Shown: piece after piece, positions 48,745 through 57,107 of the stretch
Layout of the letters: each line of letters starts with the position of its first letter
Position numbering within the stretch: position 1 is the first letter of the stretch
NCBI RefSeq assembly: GCF_023715535.1
Contig: NZ_JAMBOI010000001.1
Coordinates: forward strand, 679,857-743,856
DNA length: 64,000 nucleotides
Origin: Sporosarcina luteola
Lineage (GTDB): Bacteria; Bacillota; Bacilli; Bacillales_A; Planococcaceae
Direction: 5' to 3'
Translations under genes and position numbers: made by a program
The notes under the pieces: generated by a model
What the model was told of the DNA's origin: nothing
Database searches by the model: none
What the model saw: only the letters and a program-made list of their open reading frames with translations

Positions 48745-49272
48745 GTGCAGCAGGAAAAGTGGGTTCGCAAAATACGGGCAGGCGACCAAACCGCATTCCG
48801 TCAATTTTATGAAGCGTATGCGGGTCCGGCAATCCGGACGGCGAGCGCCATCACCCGCAACCGAGAGATGGCAAAAGATGCGGTGCAGGAAACGTTTATC
48901 CGGGTGTATCGGCAAATTGGCAGCTATAATCCAACATTGCCATTCGACCCTTGGTTCTATCGTATATTGACGAATGAATGTCTTCGTTTAATGAAAAGGG
49001 AATCTCCCCTATCAACTATCGAAACACTGGAAAACGCTCCTTCACTCGTAGAGGAATCGTTCGATCAATTGACGGAGCTTTACGATATTATTCAAGCATT
49101 GGACGATTCACACCGGATTCCGCTGATCTTGAAATATATTAAAGGATTTTCCGAAAAAGAGATCGCGGACATTTTAGGGTTGAATCAAAACACCGTAAAA
49201 TCGCGATTATTCAAAGGAAGAAAGCGGTTGAAAGAGCAACTGGAGCCCACTCGAGAGGAGGATATGTTCTGA
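48745..49272 (+). CDS. ECF sigma factor 3
   Basis: A 175-residue ECF sigma: EMAKDAVQETFIRVYRQIGSYNPTLPFDPWFYRILTNECLRLMKRE (region 2) and LDDSHRIPLILKYIKGFSEKEIADILGLNQNTVKSRLFKGRKRLKEQL (region 4). The upstream frame opens at 48727, but GTG 48745 lies 6 nt from AAAGGAGTG. Its stop overlaps the next start (TGATG), so the two genes are translationally coupled. Confidence 0.92.
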   Translation: MQQEKWVRKIRAGDQTAFRQFYEAYAGPAIRTASAITRNREMAKDAVQETFIRVYRQIGSYNPTLPFDPWFYRILTNECLRLMKRESPLSTIETLENAPSLVEESFDQLTELYDIIQALDDSHRIPLILKYIKGFSEKEIADILGLNQNTVKSRLFKGRKRLKEQLEPTREEDMF

Positions 49273-50006
49273 TGAGCAAATTTGACGACCGGATAAAGAC
49301 AGAGCTTGAACAAAAAACGGACGCAGATGTGCATGAACTTAAGGATGACATTTGGAATGTAATCAACGAGGAACTGTTTGAAGGGAGTAGGACAACAATG
49401 AAAAGAAAAAAACGATGGATGCCTGCAATGCTCATTGCAGCGGCAGCACTAATCCTTGCATTCACCTTACAGACCGAGCCCGGCTTGGCCTTAATCAAAG
49501 GCATAAAGGATATGTTCGTCCCTGAAAAGGAGATCATCCAAAGCATCGAAGGACAGGACGAGCCGACAGAAGTCCATTTGAATGAAGGAAAAGATTCCGA
49601 ATACATCATCTATGTGGATGAATCCCGTTATAAAATGATCAAAGGGGAAGATTCCGATGTCATTACGACAATCGAACCTCTACCAGAGAAATACCCCGAA
49701 GTAAGCATGGAAATCAAACAATATCCAACCGATCAACCGGAAATGCTTGTGAAGGAGCTTGAGGAAAAGTTGAAGGTCGATTTCCCTGATCTGCGGGAAA
49801 TTGAAACGGTCTCGGAGCCGGTCGAAGGTTTCTGGCTGCATGGTCTTACTGAGTCGACTTGGGATGGAAAGGTTATTGATGTGTACGTCATCAGCAACGG
49901 CAAGGATGGGAGCTTTGTCATTACCGAGAAATATTTCCTAGAAGCGGCAGAAGGCCATGGCGCAAGGTTCTCTCATATGCTACAGAGCTTTGAAATTATC
50001 GAATGA
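49272..50006 (+). CDS. Putative membrane anti-sigma factor
   Basis: A 244-residue protein: about 48 cytoplasmic residues (KFDDRIKTELEQKTDADVHELKDDIWNVI), one helix at about 49-66 (MPAMLIAAAALILAFTL) and an outside domain without a recognised fold. Coupled to the ECF sigma gene. The outside part has many Glu/Asp and a C-terminal FSHMLQSFEIIE typical of DUF4367/anti-sigma sensor ends. Confidence 0.78.
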   Translation: MSKFDDRIKTELEQKTDADVHELKDDIWNVINEELFEGSRTTMKRKKRWMPAMLIAAAALILAFTLQTEPGLALIKGIKDMFVPEKEIIQSIEGQDEPTEVHLNEGKDSEYIIYVDESRYKMIKGEDSDVITTIEPLPEKYPEVSMEIKQYPTDQPEMLVKELEEKLKVDFPDLREIETVSEPVEGFWLHGLTESTWDGKVIDVYVISNGKDGSFVITEKYFLEAAEGHGARFSHMLQSFEIIE

Positions 50007-50016
50007 ACGGAGTTTT

Positions 50017-50048
50017 GAAGGGGGGATCCTTTTTCCCCTTCTTTTTTT
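50017..50048 (+). terminator. Terminator of the ECF sigma 3 operon
   Basis: GAAGGGG..ATCC..CCCCTTC then TTTTTTT. Confidence 0.85.
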
Positions 50049-50141
50049 GTAGGTATAAAAGTAGATTCGCCTGCTCTTATGCATATGTTATAAGAAGATA
50101 GGGTATAGATTGAGAAGTAGATAGCAAGGAGGCTCTTGGGC

Positions 50142-50501
50142 ATGGATATTTTCATGATTATCATCGACACGCTGATCGTTTTATTATATATAACGCTGAT
50201 CGCATTCATTACACCTTTCACGATGAAATACTTAAAAAGAAGGAACCAGGATATATTCATTCAAATGTTGCCGATCTGTTTCATCGTTTTCGTCAGCAGC
50301 ATTATCATTTCCATGGGACTTGGCGGCTTCAAAGAGATGGTATTCTTTCAAATAACAAGTATCGTTTCATTGGTTCTTCTAGGTTCTCTATTGTTCCTGA
50401 CATTGGCAATGAGAGTATTATGGAAAGATAAATATGATATGTTAGTTGAAAGGATCCTATCCTTTCGAACAAAAAATGAACGGAGCTTCTCACTGAAATA
50501 A
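50142..50501 (+). CDS. Small membrane protein, unknown function
   Basis: A 119-residue protein with three helices (about 3-25, 40-60, 70-95), C-terminal basic tail (WKDKYDMLVERILSFRTKNE). ATG 50142 is 9 nt from AAGGAGG. No family recognised. Monocistronic with a terminator. Confidence 0.65.
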   Translation: MDIFMIIIDTLIVLLYITLIAFITPFTMKYLKRRNQDIFIQMLPICFIVFVSSIIISMGLGGFKEMVFFQITSIVSLVLLGSLLFLTLAMRVLWKDKYDMLVERILSFRTKNERSFSLK

Positions 50502-50518
50502 GTGGGAAGCCCTTTTCT
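50485..50518 (+). terminator. Terminator of the small membrane protein gene
   Basis: GCTTC.CACT-GAAATA-AGTG.GAAGC then CCTTTTC; overlaps the stop region. Confidence 0.75.
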
Positions 50519-50565
50519 ATTTGTTGTACACTGTTTGTAAACGGATTACATAAGGAGACAGGTTT

Positions 50566-51756
50566 ATGTTAAAGGATCGCATTTATTATCAAGACAACTA
50601 TAAACAGTCATTTAGTGCACGTATTATCGGAAATGGGACGGATCCGGAGGGGCGCCCCTATGTCGTATTGAACAACACGGCGTTTTATCCGACCGGCGGC
50701 GGGCAGCCGCATGATACGGGAACTATTGAAGGAATCCGAGTGATTGATGTGGAGGAGATGGATGGTGAAATCCGTCATTTTCTTGAAGAAGAGCTTCATT
50801 CCAAAGAGGAAGTGGTAGGCGAGATCGATTGGGAGCGCCGTTTCGACCATATGCAGCAACATGCGGGGCAGCATATTTTGACGGCTGCTTTTGTCCGGCT
50901 TTTCGGATTCCAAACAGTCAGTTTTCATCTAGGCAAAGGACTCGTTTCCATTGACTTGGACGCGGAAGAAGTGACAGCCGAGCAATTAGCTGCTGCTGAA
51001 AAGCTTGCGAATGATATCATTTTGGAAAACCGTCCTATTGAAACAAAATGGGTGACGGAAGACGAGCTTTCGGAGTATTCGCTTCGTAAACAATTGGCCG
51101 TGACAGGCGAGATCAAGCTCGTCATTATACCCGATTTCGACTATAACGGCTGCGGGGGCACCCATCCTTCTTCGACAGGGCAAATCGGGTTGCTGAAAAT
51201 CCTCTCCACGGAAAAACAGAAGCGGAAAGTCCGTGTCCACTTTGCTTGTGGCGGTCGGGTTCTACAACAGCTGCATCGCAAGCATGAAGAGCTGTCCACC
51301 GCTTCCAAACTGCTGAGCGCACCGGAGGAAGGCGTAAGCGTTGCGATCGAGCGATTAGTAGCTTCTCATCATTCATTGGAAAAAGCATTGGAAAGTGCAA
51401 AGGAAGAGTTATTGTCCTTCGAGATGAAAAAATTATTGGATAATAAGAATGGCAACATTGTAAAAGCCTCATTTAGTAATCGGACTGTACAAGAACTGCA
51501 AAAATTGGCACGGATGATTGTAACGGAGGATGATTCGGCAATCGCCCTTCTCGTTGCCGAAAATGAAGAACGTCTTCAATTCGTTGCGGCCCGGGGCGCA
51601 TCCGCCGAGACAAGCATGAAACTGGTTTCCGCTTCGGCCATACCTTTACTCGGCGGAAAAGGTGGCGGGAATGATGCATTTGTCCAAGGCGGCGGCGAGC
51701 GGGCAATGACTGCAGAAGAACTGTTGAATGTGATGGAGAATACGATTGGCAACTAA
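50566..51756 (+). CDS. AlaX-type alanyl-tRNA editing protein
   Basis: A 396-residue free-standing editing protein: an AlaRS-like N-terminal beta domain (NNTAFYPTGGGQPHDTG), the zinc/active site HMQQHAGQHI (about 95-104) and CGGTHPSSTG, and a C-terminal DHHA1-like domain (GGKGGGNDAFVQGGG). It hydrolyses misacylated Ser- or Gly-tRNA(Ala). The long form with the C-terminal domain fits AlaX-L. Start ATG after AAGGAGA. Confidence 0.92.
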   Translation: MLKDRIYYQDNYKQSFSARIIGNGTDPEGRPYVVLNNTAFYPTGGGQPHDTGTIEGIRVIDVEEMDGEIRHFLEEELHSKEEVVGEIDWERRFDHMQQHAGQHILTAAFVRLFGFQTVSFHLGKGLVSIDLDAEEVTAEQLAAAEKLANDIILENRPIETKWVTEDELSEYSLRKQLAVTGEIKLVIIPDFDYNGCGGTHPSSTGQIGLLKILSTEKQKRKVRVHFACGGRVLQQLHRKHEELSTASKLLSAPEEGVSVAIERLVASHHSLEKALESAKEELLSFEMKKLLDNKNGNIVKASFSNRTVQELQKLARMIVTEDDSAIALLVAENEERLQFVAARGASAETSMKLVSASAIPLLGGKGGGNDAFVQGGGERAMTAEELLNVMENTIGN

Positions 51757-51768
51757 TTGATAAGTGGC

Positions 51769-51803
51769 TCCTCCCGATTTCTTACCGGGAGGAGTTTATT
51801 TTA
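51769..51803 (+). terminator. AlaX terminator
   Basis: CTCCTCCCG...CGGGAGGAG then TTTATTTTATT. Confidence 0.85.
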
Positions 51804-51827
51804 TTGTAAAGCTTGCTCTCTAACTAT

Positions 51828-51852
51828 GTTTTCTATTTGTCAATAAGGGTAT
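51828..51852 (+). promoter_or_regulatory. Sigma-B-type promoter of the sucrose-synthesis-like pair
   Basis: GTTTTC (51828-51833), 13-bp spacer, GGGTAT (51847-51852), 54 bp before the start codon; near-consensus sigma-B site. Confidence 0.75.
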
Positions 51853-51906
51853 ATAAAGACATTAGATACAAGGATACTTCTGATATCTTCGAAGGAGAGA
51901 GTTTAC

Positions 51907-53124
51907 ATGAAGAAAAGAATCGTATTCATTTCTGATCACGGCGATCCCCTTGCACCGCTTGGAGGCGAACAGGCAGGCGGCCAAAATAATTACGTAAAAC
52001 AGTTAGCACTTTCATTGGATAAAAAAGGCCATACAGTGGATGTCATTACCCATTGGGCTGATGCAAAAACGCCTGCTATAGAGGAATTCGGCTCCAAATG
52101 TCGAGTGATCCGTGTATCAGCAGGGGTAAAGGGCTTTGTACCGAAGAACCAGATGTACGACATGCTATATGATTTTTATGACGAAATGCGTTCTCGCATC
52201 GACTTGTCGTCGTATGACTTGATGCATACCCATTATTGGCTTTCCGGTCTTCTTGGTGCAAAAGTGGCTGAGGAGTATGGATTGCCATGGATCCACACTT
52301 CCCACTCGCTAGCAATTGCCAAAGAGCAAGCGACGGGCGTTCGGGAAGACAAAAGAATGGACGCTGAGCAATTGATATTGCAATTAGCCGACACAGTAGT
52401 CGCTACGACTGCAACCGAAAAGAAATTAATTCATAGCTTCGTTGCAGACCCTTCTCCGATTAAGGTCATTCCCATAGGGGTTGACAAGAACTTCAAACCA
52501 ACAATCCAAAAGGAAAAACGACAGCCATTTTTTGCATTTGCAGGAAGGCTGGAAAAGACGAAAGGAATCTACACGCTTCTTCAAGCCTTCAGACTACTAA
52601 TGGAGCGGCATGAGCTGCCGCCATCCGCAAAGCTCGTCATTGCAGGAGGAGACCCGGATAAAATTGATATGCAAAAGAAACTGCCGGCCGATCCGAAATT
52701 GAAAAAGGCGGTTAAGGGATTGGAACGTAATATCGAATTCATCGGAGCCCGTACCCAACGCCAATTGGCGGATTTATTCAACGAAGCGACCGCCGTCATT
52801 GTACCTTCTACGTACGAATCATTTGGAATGGTCGCTGCGGAAGCGCAAGCATGTGGAAGCCCTGTCATCGCTTCGAAAGTGGGTGGGTTACAGGACGTAG
52901 TCCGCCATCGAGAGACGGGCATCCACATTGAAAAGGAAAACCATGAGCATTTGGCATTCGCCATGAAGCTACTTGCAGCAAACAATGAGTTCGCCCGTTC
53001 CCTCGGAAGACGCGCTGCTGCCTATGCGCGGCGGGAATTCGATTGGGACACTGTCGCCAAGAGAATGGATGAATTGTATGAGGTGGTCCTGTTTGAAAAA
53101 CAAAAAGTATTTGCTAGCGACTGA
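51907..53124 (+). CDS. GT4 glycosyltransferase, probable sucrose-phosphate synthase
   Basis: A 405-residue retaining GT-B enzyme. FISDHGDPLAPLGGEQAGGQNNYVKQLA and DLMHTHYWLSGLLGAKVAEEYGLPWIHTSHSLAIAKEQ resemble sucrose-phosphate synthase and MshA; the E-x7-E site ESFGMVAAEA and the GRLEKTKG loop are present. The following gene is a sucrose-phosphatase-like HAD enzyme, which favours a sugar-phosphate product (sucrose-6-P; mannosylfructose-P or another disaccharide phosphate possible). A sigma-B-like promoter suggests an osmoprotectant made under stress. Confidence 0.82.
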   Translation: MKKRIVFISDHGDPLAPLGGEQAGGQNNYVKQLALSLDKKGHTVDVITHWADAKTPAIEEFGSKCRVIRVSAGVKGFVPKNQMYDMLYDFYDEMRSRIDLSSYDLMHTHYWLSGLLGAKVAEEYGLPWIHTSHSLAIAKEQATGVREDKRMDAEQLILQLADTVVATTATEKKLIHSFVADPSPIKVIPIGVDKNFKPTIQKEKRQPFFAFAGRLEKTKGIYTLLQAFRLLMERHELPPSAKLVIAGGDPDKIDMQKKLPADPKLKKAVKGLERNIEFIGARTQRQLADLFNEATAVIVPSTYESFGMVAAEAQACGSPVIASKVGGLQDVVRHRETGIHIEKENHEHLAFAMKLLAANNEFARSLGRRAAAYARREFDWDTVAKRMDELYEVVLFEKQKVFASD

Positions 53125-53830
53125 TTTGGATGGAACGTTTGTCGGTGATGAGGAAGCGCTTGGGCGACTGCTTGAGTACTTTAACAGCGCGCCTCATGAG
53201 GTCGCACTCGTCTATGTGACTGGCAGGCATTTTTCCTCCGCCCAATCGCTTATCGCGGAAGAAGGGTTGCCAATTCCCAATCTGCTTATAACGGATGTGG
53301 GTACGTCTATTTATCATGCCGACGGGCTGGAAGATATCAATTGGAAGAGACATATGCAGGAGGATTGGCAACCTGAGTTGATTGCCGAAATTGCTGTCAC
53401 TTTTCCTTCGCTGAAAAGACAGGAGCTGCCCGATGATCGACGTGTTTCCTTTACTGTGTCTGATGATGTCGGGGCGGTGGATGAATTCCGAAAAGCACTC
53501 GATGCCCAGGCTATTCCACATACGTTCATCTTCAGCTCAAACCGGGATATTGACGTACTTCCTAGTCGTGCCGGCAAGGGGAACGCATTGGAATATGTAC
53601 TCGGGAAGTATGCGAGAGATGACGTTAAGCTGCTTATCGCAGGCGACTCGGGCAACGACCGGGACATGCTTTCCCTCGGCCACCCTTCCGTTATCGTCGG
53701 CAATGCCCAGCCTGAGTTGCTGGAAATGGAGCCTTGCGAGAATCTATTCCGGGCGAATGAAAACTGTGCGGGGGGCATTCACGAAGCGTGGCTACACTTT
53801 TATGGGGAGGGGCGGGAGTTTGTTGGATGA
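53093..53830 (+). CDS. HAD phosphatase, probable sucrose-phosphate phosphatase
   Basis: About 245 residues with HAD motif I ATDLDGTFVGD (residues 8-18), TGRHFSSAQSLI, DVGTSIYHADGLEDINWKRHM, the motif III Lys in SRAGKGNALEYVL, and motif IV AGDSGNDRDML: the sucrose-phosphatase/Cof group. The best start is the TTG at 53093 after AGGTGG, inside the end of the upstream gene (32-nt overlap), so translation is coupled. It would release the free disaccharide made by the GT4 enzyme. Confidence 0.82.
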   Translation: MKNKKYLLATDLDGTFVGDEEALGRLLEYFNSAPHEVALVYVTGRHFSSAQSLIAEEGLPIPNLLITDVGTSIYHADGLEDINWKRHMQEDWQPELIAEIAVTFPSLKRQELPDDRRVSFTVSDDVGAVDEFRKALDAQAIPHTFIFSSNRDIDVLPSRAGKGNALEYVLGKYARDDVKLLIAGDSGNDRDMLSLGHPSVIVGNAQPELLEMEPCENLFRANENCAGGIHEAWLHFYGEGREFVG

Positions 53831-53831
53831 G

Positions 53832-54016
53832 TTATCACCGAATCGCGGCTGTTTATCACCGAATCGGGGGGTTACCACCGACTCACATGAAGTCACCACC
53901 AACTTGAAGAGTTATCACCGCTTAGAAGATGTTTATCACCGCTCGGAAGCACTTTATCACCACTCAACGTGAGTTTATCACCGCTTAGCATCATCTTATC
54001 ACCACTTTACCACTAA
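53832..54016 (+). repeat. Tandem repeat array, TTATCACC family (9 units)
   Basis: Units begin at 53832, 53853, 53872, 53893, 53912, 53933, 53954, 53975 and 53996. Spacing is 21 bp except two 19-bp steps. The last five units read TTATCACCGCTTAG or TTATCACCACTC, like the first block at 27.3 kb; the first units read TTATCACCGAATCG, like its second block. It starts just after the HAD gene stop and lies between convergent operons. Confidence 0.92.
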
Positions 54017-54047
54017 ATGGACGAAAAATATTCAATATCTCCATGCA

Positions 54048-54078
54048 AAAGGCTGCCTCCCGAGGGATGGCAGCCTAA
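54048..54078 (-). terminator. proS terminator
   Basis: Minus-strand AGGCTGCC...GGCAGCCT followed by TTTTG. Confidence 0.82.
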
Positions 54079-54091
54079 TTCATTCAAAATA

Positions 54092-55528
54092 TTAATAAGC
54101 TCTCGCAAACCAAACTGTATGTTTCGAGTCTTTTCCACAATTAATGCACGTCGACTTTTCAGCTGGTGGATTGAATGGAATATTTCGCGTTGTGAACATT
54201 GTCTCTTCTTTCACTTGCTCCTCGCACGCATCCTCGCCGCACCAGCCGGCAAGGATCCAACCAGGGATTTCGCCCTTCTCCGTCGAATCCGCGATATGCT
54301 TCGTCAGGTCCTCCATTGTGTCGATATGCGTATGGGAATGCTCCGCCCGGAATGCACGCGCTTTATCAAGCAGGCGTGTCTGCATCGTTTGCAATTCCTG
54401 TTCTATGCTTTCGACAATATTTGCTAAGTCAATGGCGACTTTCTCGTCTTCGTCACGCGCTTTCATAAGCGCTTGATTGTTCTCCAAGTCACGTGGTCCT
54501 AGTTCAACACGGACTGGAACGCCTTTCAGTTCCCACTCATTGAACTTGAATCCTGGCGACTGATCGGAATCATCCAACCGCACACGGACACCTTTCGCTT
54601 TCAACTCCGCGAAGATTTCATCCAGCTTCTCCATGATAGCCGGGTTCTTCTTCCAAGGACCGACCGGAATCAAGACAACTTGCGTCGGTGCAATACGTGG
54701 AGGCAGCACAAGTCCTTGCTCATCCCCGTGTACCATGATGACCGAGCCGATCAACCGCGTCGAAGTTCCCCATGATGTCGTGTGAACAAATTCGTGACGG
54801 TTCTCTCTTGTTAGGTATTTTATGTCGAATGCTTCCGCAAACTTCGTACCTAAATAATGGGACGTACCTGCTTGAACCGCTTTCCCGTCCTTCATCATCG
54901 CTTCGATTGAATACGTGTCGACTGCGCCTGCAAAACGTTCTGAAGGCGTTTTTTGTCCGTCATAAACTGGAATCGCCAATAGCTCTTCCACGACTTCTTT
55001 ATAAATATTCAACATCTGCATTGTTTCTGCACGTGCTTCTTCTTCATCGACATGCGCCGTATGGCCTTCTTGCCATAAAAACTCAGACGTACGGATGAAA
55101 GGCAATGTTCTTTTTTCCCAACGGAAGACGTTCGCCCATTGGTTGATCAATACTGGAAGGTCACGATAACTCTTAATCCAATCGGAATACAAGTGGCCGA
55201 TCATTGTCTCGGACGTCGGACGCAATGCCAAACGTTCTTCCAATTTCTCACCTGCAGCCTCCGTCACCCATGGTAATTCAGGAGAAAATCCTTCGATATG
55301 ATCTTTCTCTTTTTGGAAAAACGACTCAGGAATTAGCATTGGGAAATATGCATTTCGGTGGCCAGTCTCCTTGAAACGCTTATCCATTTCAGCTTGGATA
55401 TGCTCCCAAATTTCGTAGCCGTCCGGTTTGAATGCGATACATCCACGAACCGGTGTATAATCCATTAAATCCGCCTTCTGGATCGTGTCGATATACCATT
55501 TTGAAAAATCGTTCTTCTGATTACTCAT
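54092..55528 (-). CDS. proS: Prolyl-tRNA synthetase, ProS type 3 (short, archaeal/eukaryotic-like)
   Basis: A 478-residue class II synthetase with motif 2 RWEKRTLPFIRTSEFLWQEGHTAH, motif 3 GLVLPPRIAPTQVVLIPV, anticodon domain after about 280 and a C-terminal CINCGKDSK-type zinc region. It lacks the editing insertion of the long bacterial ProS (about 565 residues). ATG 55528 with GGGAGGAAA. Expression is under a T-box leader. Confidence 0.94.
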   Translation of the reverse strand: MSNQKNDFSKWYIDTIQKADLMDYTPVRGCIAFKPDGYEIWEHIQAEMDKRFKETGHRNAYFPMLIPESFFQKEKDHIEGFSPELPWVTEAAGEKLEERLALRPTSETMIGHLYSDWIKSYRDLPVLINQWANVFRWEKRTLPFIRTSEFLWQEGHTAHVDEEEARAETMQMLNIYKEVVEELLAIPVYDGQKTPSERFAGAVDTYSIEAMMKDGKAVQAGTSHYLGTKFAEAFDIKYLTRENRHEFVHTTSWGTSTRLIGSVIMVHGDEQGLVLPPRIAPTQVVLIPVGPWKKNPAIMEKLDEIFAELKAKGVRVRLDDSDQSPGFKFNEWELKGVPVRVELGPRDLENNQALMKARDEDEKVAIDLANIVESIEQELQTMQTRLLDKARAFRAEHSHTHIDTMEDLTKHIADSTEKGEIPGWILAGWCGEDACEEQVKEETMFTTRNIPFNPPAEKSTCINCGKDSKHTVWFARAY

Positions 55529-55544
55529 CTTGATTTCCTCCCTA

Positions 55545-55800
55545 TACATAATAAAAAGCGCAAAGCTGTCCTGACATAAGGACGTCTTTGCGCTGGATAG
55601 ACGTGGTACCACCTTCATTCGGCCTAGCGATGCTAAGCCCTCGAACGTTCTGTAACGAAAACGACCCGGTCATGTTTGCATGACATCTCCGTGGTAGGGT
55701 TCAATGAAAAGCGGTGGTACGGCTCTCAGCAATTCGCCATACTTTCTGGTTCACATTTTTCATCTACTTGGCCACATCAGTGATTCCATATTGCTTATAA
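55545..55800 (-). ncRNA. T-box riboswitch of proS
   Basis: On the minus strand the leader ends with the T-box core GGTGGTACCACG (55613-55602), followed by a terminator GCGCAAAG..GTCC..GGAC..CTTTGCGC and TTTTT (about 55594-55553). Upstream are stem-I-like elements with CTGAGAG and a GAACCCTA segment in which a proline codon (CCC/CCT near 55699) can be the specifier. Uncharged tRNA(Pro) would allow read-through. Confidence 0.88.
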
Positions 55801-55916
55801 TATAGCAAATACTTGAGATTTATACAAATGCGGTTGTGTTTTGCTTCCGCCCGACTTGGATTAATCCTGTTCTTTGCTATAGTATGATTGATACTACTAG
55901 ATGGAGGAATCAAGTC

Positions 55917-56255
55917 ATGAATAATTTACCTAATTGCCCAAAATGTAATTCCGAATACACATATGAAGACGGAAACCTGTTTGTTTGCCCTGAATGTGCA
56001 CACGAGTGGACATTGGAATCCCAGGAGACCGAAGAAGAAGCTGCGGTCGTCCGCGATGCGAATGGAAATGAATTGAACGATGGCGACACGATCACTGTTA
56101 TCAAAGATTTAAAAGTAAAAGGAAGTTCAAACGTCGTCAAAATGGGAACGACGGTGAAAAACATCAAGCTGGTTGAAGGCGATCACGATATTGATTGCAA
56201 AATCGCCGGTTTCGGCCCGATGCAATTGAAATCGGAGTTTGTGAAGAAGATTTAA
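55917..56255 (+). CDS. yjdM: YjdM/PhnA-like zinc-ribbon protein
   Basis: A 112-residue protein: N-terminal zinc ribbon [25 protein letters not shown] (Cys pairs about 7/10 and 25/28) and a C-terminal SH3-like domain ([43 protein letters not shown]). Long called PhnA, but a link to phosphonate use is doubtful. ATG 55917 after ATGGAGGAA. Confidence 0.92.
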   Translation: MNNLPNCPKCNSEYTYEDGNLFVCPECAHEWTLESQETEEEAAVVRDANGNELNDGDTITVIKDLKVKGSSNVVKMGTTVKNIKLVEGDHDIDCKIAGFGPMQLKSEFVKKI

Positions 56256-56286
56256 CTTGATGTACAGTGAGTCGAAGGTCCCGAAA

Positions 56287-56390
56287 TGACGATAAGTTCA
56301 AGGAAATGACCGATAACTTTGTCGAGTTGACCGATATCTGATTGGAATCGACCGATAACTTGCAAGAATTGACCGATATCGGTCACCATT
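56287..56390 (+). repeat. Tandem 21-bp repeat array, TGACCGATAAC family (5 units)
   Basis: Units start at 56287, 56307, 56328, 56349 and 56370 (steps 20, 21, 21, 21). The core TTGACCGATAACTT alternates with TTGACCGATATC. It lies after the yjdM stop and before that gene's terminator, so it is probably transcribed as its 3' untranslated region. Confidence 0.85.
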
Positions 56391-56399
56391 GGCAAAAAC

Positions 56400-56430
56400 A
56401 AAGGGGACTGTCCTGTGACAGCCCCCTTTT
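56400..56430 (+). terminator. Terminator downstream of yjdM and the array
   Basis: AAAGGGG.CTGTC-CTGT-GACAG.CCCCCTTTT. Confidence 0.82.
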
Positions 56431-56624
56431 CCCATTACAGTTTAAATTGAATAATTGAAGAATATTCCCAGTAAGTTCTTCAGCGTATTTCGATAGCTGC
56501 TCTGTTCTACTTTTTCTTATGGCAACACCCACAAGTTGCAGTTCAAGGTTGCCTCCTCTATAATTATTAAACAAATTCGAGTGGGATGGATGCATTCGAT
56601 AAATGAAAAGAGGCGATTTGAACG

Positions 56625-57053
56625 ATGCTAAAGACAACTGTGTTCGAACAACTAAAGCAGGCAATGAGAGATAAGGATGTCCTTTCCAAAGGCGTGTTGA
56701 CAATTTTGAAGTCCGGACTTGACCTTGCTGAAAAAGAAAAGGGTTCCGCTTTGACAGAGGAAGAGGAAGTCGCAATCGTCAACCGCGAAATCAAACAGAC
56801 GAATCAAGCGTTGGAAGGTGCCGAGAAAGCGCAGCGTGAGGACTTAATTGAACAGGAAAAGGCGAAATTAGTTTTGCTTAAATCATTCTTGCCGAAGCAA
56901 TTAAGCGAGGATGAAGTGAAGATATTGCTGACAGAAGCGGGAGTCGTCCAAGGTATGAACATGGGGGATGCAATGAAGATTGCCAAGCCGCTCCTAGCCG
57001 GCAAAACAGACGGCGCTACGATGTCAAAAGCTGTGAAGAGTCTCATTCAGTAA
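56625..57053 (+). CDS. yqeY: GatB/YqeY domain protein
   Basis: A 142-residue protein equal to the YqeY family (FEQLKQAMRDKDVLSKGVLTILKSGLDLAEKEKG; EEVAIVNREIKQTNQALEGAEKAQR; GDAMKIAKPLLAGKTDGATMSKAVKSLI), related to the tail domain of the amidotransferase GatB; probable tRNA-binding role. In Bacillus it follows rpsU, but here it stands alone. The ATG is somewhat far from GAGG. Confidence 0.92.
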   Translation: MLKTTVFEQLKQAMRDKDVLSKGVLTILKSGLDLAEKEKGSALTEEEEVAIVNREIKQTNQALEGAEKAQREDLIEQEKAKLVLLKSFLPKQLSEDEVKILLTEAGVVQGMNMGDAMKIAKPLLAGKTDGATMSKAVKSLIQ

Positions 57054-57059
57054 CATAGT

Positions 57060-57086
57060 TAAAGCCCATCCGAATGGATGGGCTTT
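57060..57086. terminator. Terminator between yqeY and copA
   Basis: AAAGCCCATCC-GAAT-GGATGGGCTTTTG, convergent genes. Confidence 0.88.
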
Positions 57087-57107
57087 TGTATTTGTATTTG
57101 AAAGCTG

